Source: Actinomycetota bacterium (lineage in GTDB: Bacteria; Actinomycetota; Thermoleophilia; RBG-16-64-13). From it: DNA of 5,135 bases. Each line of letters opens with the position of its first letter. Within the stretch, counting starts at the first letter, position 1. Positions 1 through 5,135 of the stretch are shown one piece after another. Under the pieces are notes generated by a model that saw only the letters and a program-made list of their open reading frames with translations, had not been told where the DNA came from and searched no databases. The stretch covers positions 5,058 to 10,192 of the forward strand of contig PMIZ01000485.1 of NCBI GenBank assembly GCA_003157225.1. Direction: 5' to 3'. The translations under genes were made by a program, and so were the position numbers.

Positions 1-752
1 GCGGTCTCGGAACCGGGCGCGGTCGCGGCGTCGGCCTCTCCGGCGTCGCAGGCGTCGCCCTCCGCGGAATCGCACAACATCCGGCCGTCACGGAGAACGA
101 TGGTCCGCTGTGCGTGCGCCGCGACGTCTGCCTCGTGGGTTATGAGGATGATAGTGTGACCGCGTTCGTGCAGCGAGGCAAACGTGGCCAGGATCACCTC
201 GCCGGTCGCGGTGTCGAGGTTCCCGGTGGGCTCGTCTGCGAGGATGAGGGCGGGATCGTTGATCAGAGCCCGGGCGATGGCCACCCGCTGGATCTCGCCC
301 CCCGAGAGCTGGTTGGAATGATGCGTCCAGCGTTCCTCGTCCAGGCCGGCCGCACGTAGAGCCGCCTCCGCGCGCTCCCCCCGTTCCGACGGCGGGACAC
401 CCGAATAGAGCAGCGGAAGCACCACGTTACGGAGCACCGTGGCCCGGGGTAGCAGGTTGAAGGACTGGAACACGAAGCCAATGCGCTCCGCGCGTATATC
501 CGCCAGCTCGTCGTCGGTGAAGGTCGAGACGTCGATGCCCTCGAGGAAGTAGTCGCCGCTGGTGGGAGTATCCAGAGCCCCCAGGATGTGCATGAGAGTC
601 GACTTCCCCGAGCCGGAGTGTCCCATGATGGCGACATACTCCCCGCTCTTGATACGCAGATTGATCCCTCGCAGCGCGGGCGTCTCGCTTTCGCCTGACT
701 GGTATACCTTCACCAAGTCGCGACACTCGATCATATAGGAGTCATCGCTCAC
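1..752 (-). CDS. ABC transporter ATP-binding protein, MacB/LolD type (3' end outside the window)
   Basis: This is the nucleotide-binding subunit of an ABC exporter; it hydrolyses ATP on the cytoplasmic face to drive a membrane permease. 250 residues are visible and no stop is reached before the left edge. All motifs are present in order: Walker [10 protein letters not shown] (about 44-52), Q-loop VFQSFNLL (94-101), signature LSGGE (149-153), Walker B plus D-loop [12 protein letters not shown] (169-180) and H-loop ITHE (204-207). The ADEPTGNLD and FNLL wording is typical of the MacB/LolD/FtsE branch. I chose the GTG at 752 because it overlaps the TGA of the upstream adaptor gene (GTGA), which suggests translational coupling; an in-frame ATG at 734 is the alternative and removes only six residues. 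After about residue 226 the chain becomes Ala/Asp/Gly-rich with two cysteines, unlike the compact C-terminus of LolD. Whether a MacB-type permease is fused or encoded separately cannot be seen. The substrate is unknown. Confidence 0.93.
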   Translation of the reverse strand, partial: MSDDSYMIECRDLVKVYQSGESETPALRGINLRIKSGEYVAIMGHSGSGKSTLMHILGALDTPTSGDYFLEGIDVSTFTDDELADIRAERIGFVFQSFNLLPRATVLRNVVLPLLYSGVPPSERGERAEAALRAAGLDEERWTHHSNQLSGGEIQRVAIARALINDPALILADEPTGNLDTATGEVILATFASLHERGHTIILITHEADVAAHAQRTIVLRDGRMLCDSAEGDACDAGEADAATAPGSET

Positions 753-2188
753 CCGCCCGGGCCTGTGAAGCCGCCGGAAGGAAGGCCGCCGCCGCCTGTC
801 GGAAAGCCGCCGCCGCCTGTCGGAAAGCCGCTGCTGTTCCTCCTGGCGGTCGTGGACGTGCTGATATTCGGGTTCACGGTCTTCGTGACGACCGCCTGCC
901 CCTCCGTGAGACCGCTCTTGATCTCGGTGTAGGTGTCATCGGAAGAGCCCACCTGCACCGTCACGTTGACCGGCTTGCCGTTCTGGAGGACCTGCACGTA
1001 GTAGGAGCCGTCGGTGGCTGTCTTTACCGCCGCGTTGGCGACACCGAGAACGTCGGCGGCCACGAACGTGACGATGGCCACCGTGACGGTCATGCCACCC
1101 AGAACGGCCTCGTTCCCGGCATCCGGCGTCACCGTGGCCGTGTAGGAGACCACTCCGGATGAGTTGGTGCCGTTGAGGTCCATGCTCGTCACTTTGCCCG
1201 TGAGAGACAGGTCGGGCAGGGCGTCAAAGGTCATGGTGGCCTTCTGGCCCACCTTGACCGAGCCCACGTCGGTCTCCGACAGGGTCACCGTGACGTCCCA
1301 TGTGCTGAGGTCAGTCACCACCAGACCGGCGCTACCGCTGCTGGATCCCTGCGCGCTGGAGCTGTTGGATCCCGATGCGCTCAGTGAGTCGCCGTTGCTG
1401 ATGTTGAGGGTGGTGATCGTTCCGGCGATAGGCGAGGCCACCTCTTTGTAGGTCACGTTCTTCTTCGCGTCGTCCAAGGATATCTGGGCGAGGGTCACAT
1501 TGGTCTGTGCGACGGTCACAGAGAGCTGAGCGCTCGTCACCTGCTGCTCCGCCACTTTGACATCAAGATCCGAGATAGTGCTCTGGGTGGTGGTGGGAGA
1601 CACGGTCGTGCTTGTGGACCGGAGCGTCGTTGAGGTCGTGGTGGATGGAGGGGTCACATTGAGCGAAACCAGCCCGACACTGGTGTTCTCGGCTGAATCC
1701 GCGGAAGAGTCCGAACGCTCCTTCGAATACGCCTTCTCGAGATCGTCGAGGCTCTTCTGGGCCTTCTCCATGTTCACCTCGGCGGACTCCAAGGAGTTCA
1801 AAGCCTGCTTGTAGGAGTTGGTCGCTTGCATGACGGCGGTATCCAGATCCGCATTCGTCAGCGTGAACAGCACCTGGCCCTCGGTCACCTTGTCACCCAA
1901 AGCCACTTTGAGTCCAGACACCGTCCCGCTGACCTTGGGCGTGACCGACTCGGAGGAGTTCAGGTTGATGCTCCCCGAGCCAGACACCGATTTGATGATG
2001 GTGACCTTCGCGGCCGCCTCGGTGGTGTAGGTGATCTGAGCAGCCTTGCCCCCCGAGAGAGCCTGGTAGGTGAAGTAGCCGGCCACGGCCAGCACGATGA
2101 CGGCGAGGACGATGGCGATCTTTCTGCCCCGTCTGGGCTTCTTGCGTCTCGGCTTGACGACCTTCTTGGTCTCGCCTAGTCCTTCCAT
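749..2188 (-). CDS. MacA/HlyD-like efflux adaptor (periplasmic adaptor / membrane fusion family), membrane-anchored
   Basis: A 479-residue adaptor subunit that would connect an ABC exporter to its extracytoplasmic side. The N-terminus is very basic ([10 protein letters not shown]) and is followed by one membrane segment (about 24-41) with no lipobox cysteine, so it is a signal anchor facing outwards. A first half-lipoyl segment (about 81-110, [10 protein letters not shown]) leads into a coiled-coil helix (about 113-158). A Ser/Thr-rich low-complexity stretch (about 160-206) then takes the place of a short hairpin tip. The second helix (about 208-246) is followed by the second half-lipoyl (VASPIAGTI, 250-258), a Ser/Gly-rich loop (268-287), a beta-barrel domain (about 290-375) and a membrane-proximal domain (about 376-437). 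The C-terminus is a Gly-rich tail with two GFPTGGG units. The ATG at 2188 has AGAGG 7 nt upstream, within a long purine run. The stop overlaps the GTG of the ABC ATPase gene, so the two form an operon. The family call is firm; the substrate is unknown. Confidence 0.9.
   Translation of the reverse strand: MEGLGETKKVVKPRRKKPRRGRKIAIVLAVIVLAVAGYFTYQALSGGKAAQITYTTEAAAKVTIIKSVSGSGSINLNSSESVTPKVSGTVSGLKVALGDKVTEGQVLFTLTNADLDTAVMQATNSYKQALNSLESAEVNMEKAQKSLDDLEKAYSKERSDSSADSAENTSVGLVSLNVTPPSTTTSTTLRSTSTTVSPTTTQSTISDLDVKVAEQQVTSAQLSVTVAQTNVTLAQISLDDAKKNVTYKEVASPIAGTITTLNISNGDSLSASGSNSSSAQGSSSGSAGLVVTDLSTWDVTVTLSETDVGSVKVGQKATMTFDALPDLSLTGKVTSMDLNGTNSSGVVSYTATVTPDAGNEAVLGGMTVTVAIVTFVAADVLGVANAAVKTATDGSYYVQVLQNGKPVNVTVQVGSSDDTYTEIKSGLTEGQAVVTKTVNPNISTSTTARRNSSGFPTGGGGFPTGGGGLPSGGFTGPGG
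780..830 (-). repeat. 21-bp tandem repeat encoding a Gly-rich tail
   Basis: Two adjacent 21-bp units, 780-800 and 801-821, differ by a single base. A partial third copy starts at 822 (ggaaagccg). On the minus strand they encode the repeated GFPTGGG of the adaptor's C-terminal tail. The unit is a multiple of three, so copy-number change would keep the frame. It looks like a local expansion rather than a mobile element. Confidence 0.8.
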
Positions 2189-2262
2189 TCCCTCGCCTCT
2201 CCTCTCCTTCCCCTGAGCAAGCAGACGGCCCAGTCCGCGCTAAACGACCCGGGCCACCCATG

Positions 2263-2291
2263 AACATACGCTACGGAGCCGACGCAGTCCA
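2263..2291 (-). promoter_or_regulatory. Candidate sigma70-like promoter for the exporter operon
   Basis: On the minus strand, TGGACT (2291-2286, 4 of 6 matches to TTGACA) and TATGTT (2268-2263, 4 of 6 matches to TATAAT) are separated by exactly 17 bp. Transcription would start near 2256, leaving a leader of about 70 nt before the adaptor start at 2188. The element is weak but has ideal spacing and the right place and direction. It was found by eye, so chance is a real alternative. Confidence 0.35.
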
Positions 2292-2500
2292 GTAGCGGCA
2301 CGCACACCACGGGACAGTCCGAAGACGCCATGCGCTCCCCCGTATGGATCACCGACCGATAACGGCTGCGTCCGGCGGCTCTCACGCTACAACCGCCTCC
2401 GTAAGGCCCGCGTAAACTCGTGCGCCGGCGCCGGTCGACTCAAGGCGTGGGGAGTTCCGAGGCGGGGTACCATCCCTGCCGTCCCGTTCTCATCTGTCAA

Positions 2501-2506
2501 GGGAGG
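2501..2506 (+). promoter_or_regulatory. Shine-Dalgarno of the VOC gene
   Basis: GGGAGG lies 6 nt before the ATG at 2513. It decides the start against an in-frame GTG-type start at 2420, which would add 31 unconserved, Arg-rich residues. Confidence 0.8.
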
Positions 2507-2512
2507 TCAAAG

Positions 2513-2869
2513 ATGGGCAACCCACTCGTGCACTGGGAGATCATGGTGAGCGACATGGCGAAGGCCAAGACGTTCTATTCAACGGTGTTCGATTGGCAGA
2601 TCGCCGAGACCCCCATGCCCGGCTACTTCATGGCCAATCCCGGCACTCCGCCTGCCGGAGGCATGATGGTCGCGCCCGAGTCGGCTCCTGAACACACCTT
2701 CCACATCTACTTCGGAGTGGAGGATGTCGACGCGACGCTCGCCAAAGCGGTCGCCGCGGGGGCCACTACCGTCGCGCCGAAGATGCAGATACCTGGAGTC
2801 GGCTCGTGGGCCATGTTCGCCGATCCCGACGGGGTGATCATCGGCATCTTCCAGCAGCTCGCCGCCTAG
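2513..2869 (+). CDS. Small VOC-fold protein (glyoxalase/bleomycin-resistance superfamily)
   Basis: A 118-residue protein with two beta-alpha-beta-beta-beta modules. Module 1 covers about 4-53 (VHWEIMVSDMAKAKTFYSTVFDW), and module 2 about 61-114 (HTFHIYFGVEDVDATLAKAV, then FADPDGVIIGIFQ). The length is normal for a single-domain VOC protein, which pairs with itself to build the active site. The start is the ATG at 2513, preceded by GGGAGG (2501-2506) at 6 nt spacing; the frame is open further upstream to 2420, but that extension is Arg-rich, has no such signal and precedes the conserved fold. His7 sits where the first metal ligand of glyoxalase I lies, but the usual Glu near the end of the domain (DPDGNxxEL) is Gly111. 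A classic metal-dependent glyoxalase reaction is therefore unlikely. The pattern resembles the CFP30B/'27 kDa antigen' type of actinobacterial VOC proteins. It is transcribed alone, converging on the FAD_oxidored-like gene. The substrate is unknown. Confidence 0.88.
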   Translation: MGNPLVHWEIMVSDMAKAKTFYSTVFDWQIAETPMPGYFMANPGTPPAGGMMVAPESAPEHTFHIYFGVEDVDATLAKAVAAGATTVAPKMQIPGVGSWAMFADPDGVIIGIFQQLAA

Positions 2870-2901
2870 GACAGAGCCGCGAGGCCACTGGAGCGGGATT
2901 C

Positions 2902-2964
2902 AGTGCCGACCGGTCGAAACACCCACGCGGAATGACGACTCGGAACCGCGAGCCGGTCGGCGCT
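2902..2964. terminator. Long inverted repeat between convergent genes, candidate bidirectional terminator
   Basis: The arms AGTGCCGACCGG (2902-2913) and CCGGTCGGCGCT (2953-2964) pair over 12 bp with a single G-U wobble. Inside the 39-nt loop a second pair, CGCGG (2926-2930) and CCGCG (2946-2950), can form. It lies 32 bp after the VOC stop and overlaps the TAG of the FAD_oxidored-like gene, exactly where a shared terminator is expected. There is no T-tract on either side, so it is not a canonical intrinsic terminator; actinobacteria often use hairpins without U-runs. An operator or a structured 3' end is possible instead. Confidence 0.45.
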
Positions 2965-4654
2965 ACTCTGTCCGGTATCCCCGGTTGAAGAGTAGCGACC
3001 GCACGAGATCGTAGGGCACGTCCTTGGGGGCGACGCCCTGCTGCTCGGCCCCGATGATGATCATCGCCGCGGCGGCTCCCATGTTGGCCCGCGTGGGCTC
3101 CATCCTTACGGCCGAACAGTACGCCTGGTAGTCGGCGGACACGGCGGTCGACACCAGCAGGAACGGATGACCCTTGGCTATGAGCGCCTGCATGGGCACG
3201 TGCACGTAGCGGGTCGTCGCTACGTGGGTGGGCCAGAAGTCGTCGTGCCGGTCGTATTCGACGTAGCAGCCCATGGCCACCGAGTCCCGCACGACGCTGG
3301 CGCGTACGTCGGAAACCGTAAACGTGTCGTTGCCCACGACGCGCGGCCCCTCGCGGATGTAGAGCTTCTGCGGGATGGTGGCGATGCCGACCTTCCAGTA
3401 GCCGTTCTCCTGTAGGTAGCGAACCCTGTTGATGGTCCACTGCAGGACGCGCTTGCGGATATCTCCCCTCTTGTCCGGCTCGAACACCCATTGGAAGGCG
3501 AGCCCGATGTCGGGCCAGTCGCTCCACGTCTCGTTCAGCTCCCGCTTGCCGTTGGGAAGCACAGCGGTCTTCATGCTCCAGCTGCTGCCGAAGCCGGCCA
3601 CGTTCTTCCAGGCAAAGACCGTGCCCGCATAGGAGTTCGGGTCGTAGCTGGGACCGGCCAGGTTGGCGATGCGGGGCGCCGAACCGGAGTTGTACACTCT
3701 GAGAGTGAGGAGGGCCGAGAACCTCTGGGGAGCGGTGACGTAGTTGTTGGCCGCGCTCGGATAGGCGGGCTTGGTGCCTGAGACGTCGTTGTAGATCTCT
3801 TCGTCGCGGCCGATGCGGTAGTCGGCACCCAGCATGCGCGCCAGGTCGCCCTCCACGCTCGCGTCGATGAAGTAGCGAGTGTTGAGACGGACCGTGCCCA
3901 ACCCCTCCTGCTGGACGAACACGTGACAATCGCCCTCCTTGTCGCTGGCCGAGAGCAGCTTGGCCGAGTAGAAGAGGACGTTGGGGACGGTAGGACCGGA
4001 CACGTACGACCAGAGCACCGTGGAAGCCACTTCGGGCTCGTAGACGAAGCGTCCGCTGCCGGTGGCGGCCTTCTGCCCCATGAGCGCATAGTAGCGCTGC
4101 ACGGTCTGCCGCCATTCGCTGTAGAAGCCGCCGGTGACGCCATCGATGTCGCGGGAGTCCTCCACGCTTAGCCCTTGGACGAGCGGAGTCTCGAGCAGAT
4201 TGCCGCAGGAAATGAGCGCCACGCGGAGTTGGGGTGCGCCGAGCGTCAACTCGCGCACCGCGGCCAAGCCCGACGTCTGGGTGGCATACACCACCACGTC
4301 GACGCTTACGGTACTGTCCGGAGACGGCCCAGCGCCGGGCAGAGTAGTGTCGGTGGTGCCCGTGGTGCTGGTAGTGTCGGTGGTGCTGGTGACTTCCCCC
4401 GTCGACCCACCCGAGTCTCCATCCGTAGCGGCCTCGGTCGTCGGGGGCGTGGTGACAGTGGTAGTGGAAACCTCGTCAACTCCAGCCGCCGGCAAGCCAC
4501 TATCAACTCGTGCAACGGCCTGCGATCCTGACGTCTGAGGAGCGAGCGCCAGCAAGCAGAAGAAGAGCACCAGCAGGAAGAACGGGCTGAGGAACCATAT
4601 CCACTTGGCGACGGACCTGCGTGGCCGGTCCCCTCTAGATGCGTCCTTCGTCAC
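2963..4654 (-). CDS. Membrane-anchored or exported FAD_oxidored-family protein with degenerate FAD motifs
   Basis: This 563-residue protein has a basic start (PRRSVAK, 11-17), a long hydrophobic segment (about 18-38) and a Thr/Ser-rich linker (about 63-105), then a domain of the FAD_oxidored (PF12831-like) family. Family landmarks are VDVVVYATQTSGLAAV (118-133), GVTGGFYSEW (172-181), FIDASVEGDLARMLGADYRIGRDEE (262-286), LYIREGPRVVG (431-441), VHVPMQALIAKG (484-495) and RMEPTRANMGAAAAM (517-531). The fold assignment is good, but activity is doubtful. The first glycine-rich loop, normally GG-x-x-AG, reads ATQTSG, and the second, normally GGLTSGG, reads ETPLVQG. The GTG at 4654 has AGGAGG (4664-4659) only 4 nt upstream and lies inside the peroxiredoxin gene, overlapping it by 20 bp. 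The stop is TAG at 2965-2963. Location follows from the N-terminus; it could be a signal anchor or a Tat signal. Reaction and partner are unknown; a non-catalytic descendant is possible. Confidence 0.8.
   Translation of the reverse strand: MTKDASRGDRPRRSVAKWIWFLSPFFLLVLFFCLLALAPQTSGSQAVARVDSGLPAAGVDEVSTTTVTTPPTTEAATDGDSGGSTGEVTSTTDTTSTTGTTDTTLPGAGPSPDSTVSVDVVVYATQTSGLAAVRELTLGAPQLRVALISCGNLLETPLVQGLSVEDSRDIDGVTGGFYSEWRQTVQRYYALMGQKAATGSGRFVYEPEVASTVLWSYVSGPTVPNVLFYSAKLLSASDKEGDCHVFVQQEGLGTVRLNTRYFIDASVEGDLARMLGADYRIGRDEEIYNDVSGTKPAYPSAANNYVTAPQRFSALLTLRVYNSGSAPRIANLAGPSYDPNSYAGTVFAWKNVAGFGSSWSMKTAVLPNGKRELNETWSDWPDIGLAFQWVFEPDKRGDIRKRVLQWTINRVRYLQENGYWKVGIATIPQKLYIREGPRVVGNDTFTVSDVRASVVRDSVAMGCYVEYDRHDDFWPTHVATTRYVHVPMQALIAKGHPFLLVSTAVSADYQAYCSAVRMEPTRANMGAAAAMIIIGAEQQGVAPKDVPYDLVRSLLFNRGYRTE
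4344..4386 (-). repeat. Direct repeat within the Thr/Ser-rich linker
   Basis: The 16-bp sequence gtagtgtcggtggtgc occurs exactly at 4344-4359 and again at 4371-4386, a 27-bp (nine-codon) period. On the minus strand it encodes the repeated S/T-T-D/G-T-T pattern of the linker after the membrane segment of the FAD_oxidored-like protein. It looks like slippage within a flexible wall-spanning spacer. Confidence 0.75.
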
Positions 4655-5099
4655 GCAGCCTCCTGGCGTCGTTCAACACGGTGGCCGCGTGTCCTCGGGC
4701 GCCCACACGTTGATAGGCTAGCAGAATGCGACCCTCCCTGTCGACCAGGAAGGTGTCCCGTTCGTCGCTACTGGACATGTCGCCCTTGAGCGTCCCATAG
4801 GCCGAACCGATCGACCGGCCGTGATCGCTGGCAAAGGGAAACTTGATCTCGTACATGTCCCGAAACCTTTGTAGACGAGGAACAGGATCGACAGAAACGC
4901 CCACGACCTTGACTCCCACCGCCTCGAACTCGGGAAGCACTTGGTTGAACTCAACCGCTTCGGTTGTTCAGCCCGGGGTCAGCGCGCGGGGAAAGAAGTA
5001 GAGCACCAGCGGCCCTGATGTGAGCAGAGCCGCTAGGTCCACCTCTCCGTCGCTGCCGGGAGCCACAAAGAGCGGGGCTTTGTCGCCAACTGCCAGCAT
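4635..5099 (-). CDS. bcp: Selenocysteine-containing peroxiredoxin, Bcp/PrxQ type (TGA read through as Sec44)
   Basis: The protein is a thiol/selenol peroxidase that would reduce hydrogen peroxide or organic hydroperoxides in the cytoplasm. Reading from the ATG at 5099 through an in-frame TGA (4970-4968) to the TAG at 4637-4635 gives 154 residues, the usual Bcp length. The thioredoxin-fold landmarks are GDKAPLF (5-11), PLVLYFFPRALTPG-U-TTEA (30-48), VVGVSVDP (65-72), FPFASD (87-92), Arg114 in DERDTFLVDREG (112-123) and the final helix. Family-conserved Pro37, Thr41 and Arg114 are present, and U44 is exactly the peroxidatic position. The chain has no cysteine; position 49, where PrxQ proteins carry the resolving Cys, is Val. 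The start has GGAGG (5109-5113) 9 nt upstream. A SECIS-like hairpin follows the TGA. The last 20 bp overlap the FAD_oxidored-like gene. A nonsense mutation or base-call error (TGC/TGT to TGA) is the alternative, but the frame stays well conserved after the codon. Confidence 0.85.
4659..4664 (-). promoter_or_regulatory. Shine-Dalgarno of the FAD_oxidored-like gene, inside the peroxiredoxin gene
   Basis: AGGAGG on the minus strand lies 4 nt before the GTG start at 4654 and within codons encoding ARRL near the C-terminus of the peroxiredoxin. It supports GTG as the start and implies that ribosomes finishing the upstream gene pass directly over this site. Confidence 0.7.
4934..4967 (-). promoter_or_regulatory. 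Candidate bacterial SECIS hairpin
   Basis: On the minus strand, after the TGA and a 6-nt spacer, GAAGC (4961-4957) pairs with GCTTC (4938-4934) and GGTTG (4956-4952) pairs with CAACC (4947-4943). The apical loop is AGTT (4951-4948), and a 4-nt bulge AAGT (4942-4939) lies on the 3' side. The loop begins 16 nt after the TGA and has a G at its second position followed by U, features expected of bacterial SECIS elements read by SelB. An alternative stem, CAACCG (4966-4961) with CGGTTG (4957-4952), extendable to the TGA itself, competes with it. Confidence 0.7.
4968..4970 (-). other. In-frame TGA, proposed selenocysteine codon (Sec44 of the peroxiredoxin)
   Basis: TGA falls within LTPG-(TGA)-TTEA. 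Bcp-type peroxiredoxins have TPGC at this point, so the TGA replaces the peroxidatic Cys codon itself and not a random position. Coding similarity to the family continues without a frame change on both sides. Recoding as selenocysteine is the simplest reading. Confidence 0.85.
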
Positions 5100-5108
5100 T
5101 TCGCTCTT

Positions 5109-5122
5109 CCTCCATTCGGAGG
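5109..5122 (-). promoter_or_regulatory. Small hairpin that could mask the peroxiredoxin Shine-Dalgarno
   Basis: On the minus strand, CCTCC (5122-5118), GAAT (5117-5114) and GGAGG (5113-5109) form a 5-bp stem with a tetraloop. The 3' arm is the Shine-Dalgarno of the peroxiredoxin, 9 nt from its ATG. If it forms, it would hide the ribosome site. It is short and could be chance. Confidence 0.35.
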
Positions 5123-5135
5123 CTGCTAGACGTTC

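Larger units (their letters stand above)
2189..2512. other. Intergenic region between divergent adaptor and VOC genes
   Basis: 324 bp with no convincing gene. It holds the Shine-Dalgarno tract of the adaptor gene (purine-rich on the minus strand, 2191-2213), one candidate minus-strand promoter (2263-2291) and the Shine-Dalgarno of the VOC gene (2501-2506). No plus-strand promoter with both elements could be recognised, and no operator-like repeat stands out. A 10-bp palindrome (ccggcgccgg) at 2425-2434 is unremarkable in DNA this GC-rich. Confidence 0.7.

Noticed and set aside
2176..2385. A 69-codon minus-strand frame with GTG start and GGAGG upstream, overlapping the adaptor start
   Set aside because: The predicted peptide shows no recognisable domain, membrane segment or family motif and has the composition of a chance frame. 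A leader peptide is conceivable but unsupported.
2425..2434. 10-bp palindrome ccggcgccgg as an operator
   Set aside because: Short GC-only palindromes are frequent by chance at this base composition, and there is no second copy nearby.
2420..2512. 31-residue N-terminal extension of the VOC protein
   Set aside because: Arg-rich, unconserved-looking sequence ahead of the fold, and the strong GGGAGG lies directly before ATG 2513.
2838..4115. Long Arg-rich minus-strand open frame within the FAD_oxidored-like gene
   Set aside because: It is an out-of-frame shadow of a gene with clear family motifs; its Arg/Gly/His-rich composition is typical of GC-rich alternate frames.
4635..4940. A conventional 101-residue thioredoxin-fold protein starting at GTG 4940
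   Set aside because: It starts after the active site and lacks the first strand and catalytic residue of the family. The same frame continues upstream as good peroxiredoxin sequence through the TGA to a proper ATG and Shine-Dalgarno.
4635..5099. Peroxiredoxin as a pseudogene broken by a nonsense codon
   Set aside because: There is only one stop, at the single most Sec-likely residue, with no frameshift, intact motifs on both sides and a SECIS-like hairpin in place. It cannot be fully excluded without genome context.
1..5135. tRNA, rRNA, CRISPR array or insertion sequence
   Set aside because: No cloverleaf-like segment, regularly spaced repeats, transposase motifs or terminal inverted repeats were seen on either strand.

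Overview
The window is high-GC DNA from a bacterium, most likely an actinomycetote. The clues are GC-rich codon use, GTG starts, N-terminally anchored exported proteins with Ser/Thr-rich 'TSTT'-type linkers, and no sign of an outer-membrane factor. This assignment is an inference from composition and protein style, not from a marker gene.

Layout, left to right. (1) Positions 1-752, minus strand: a MacB/LolD-type ABC ATPase that runs off the left edge, translationally coupled (GTGA overlap) to (2) 749-2188, minus strand: a membrane-anchored MacA/HlyD-like efflux adaptor. Together they look like the start of a tripartite-type exporter operon whose permease would lie beyond position 1. (3) 2189-2512: an intergenic region between divergent genes, with a candidate promoter for the exporter operon. 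(4) 2513-2869, plus strand: a small single-domain VOC (glyoxalase/bleomycin-resistance fold) protein with its own strong Shine-Dalgarno. (5) 2902-2964: a long inverted repeat between convergent genes, probably a bidirectional terminator. (6) 2963-4654, minus strand: a membrane-anchored or exported protein of the FAD_oxidored family with strongly eroded dinucleotide-binding motifs. (7) 4635-5099, minus strand: a Bcp/PrxQ-type peroxiredoxin whose reading frame contains a TGA exactly where the peroxidatic cysteine should be.

The main discovery is item 7. Read conventionally, the gene breaks into a short 5' piece and a 101-residue 3' piece. Read through the TGA, it gives one complete 154-residue peroxiredoxin with the active-site motif PRALTPG-U-TTEA. 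A hairpin suitable for a bacterial SECIS element starts 6 nt after the TGA and carries a G-U in its apical loop. I therefore call it a selenocysteine-containing peroxiredoxin with no cysteine anywhere else in the chain. It overlaps the FAD_oxidored-like gene by 20 bp, and that gene's Shine-Dalgarno lies inside the peroxiredoxin coding region. The two genes probably form one operon, possibly redox-related, although one product should be cytoplasmic and the other extracytoplasmic. No selA, selB, selC or selD is present here; the call predicts them elsewhere in the genome.
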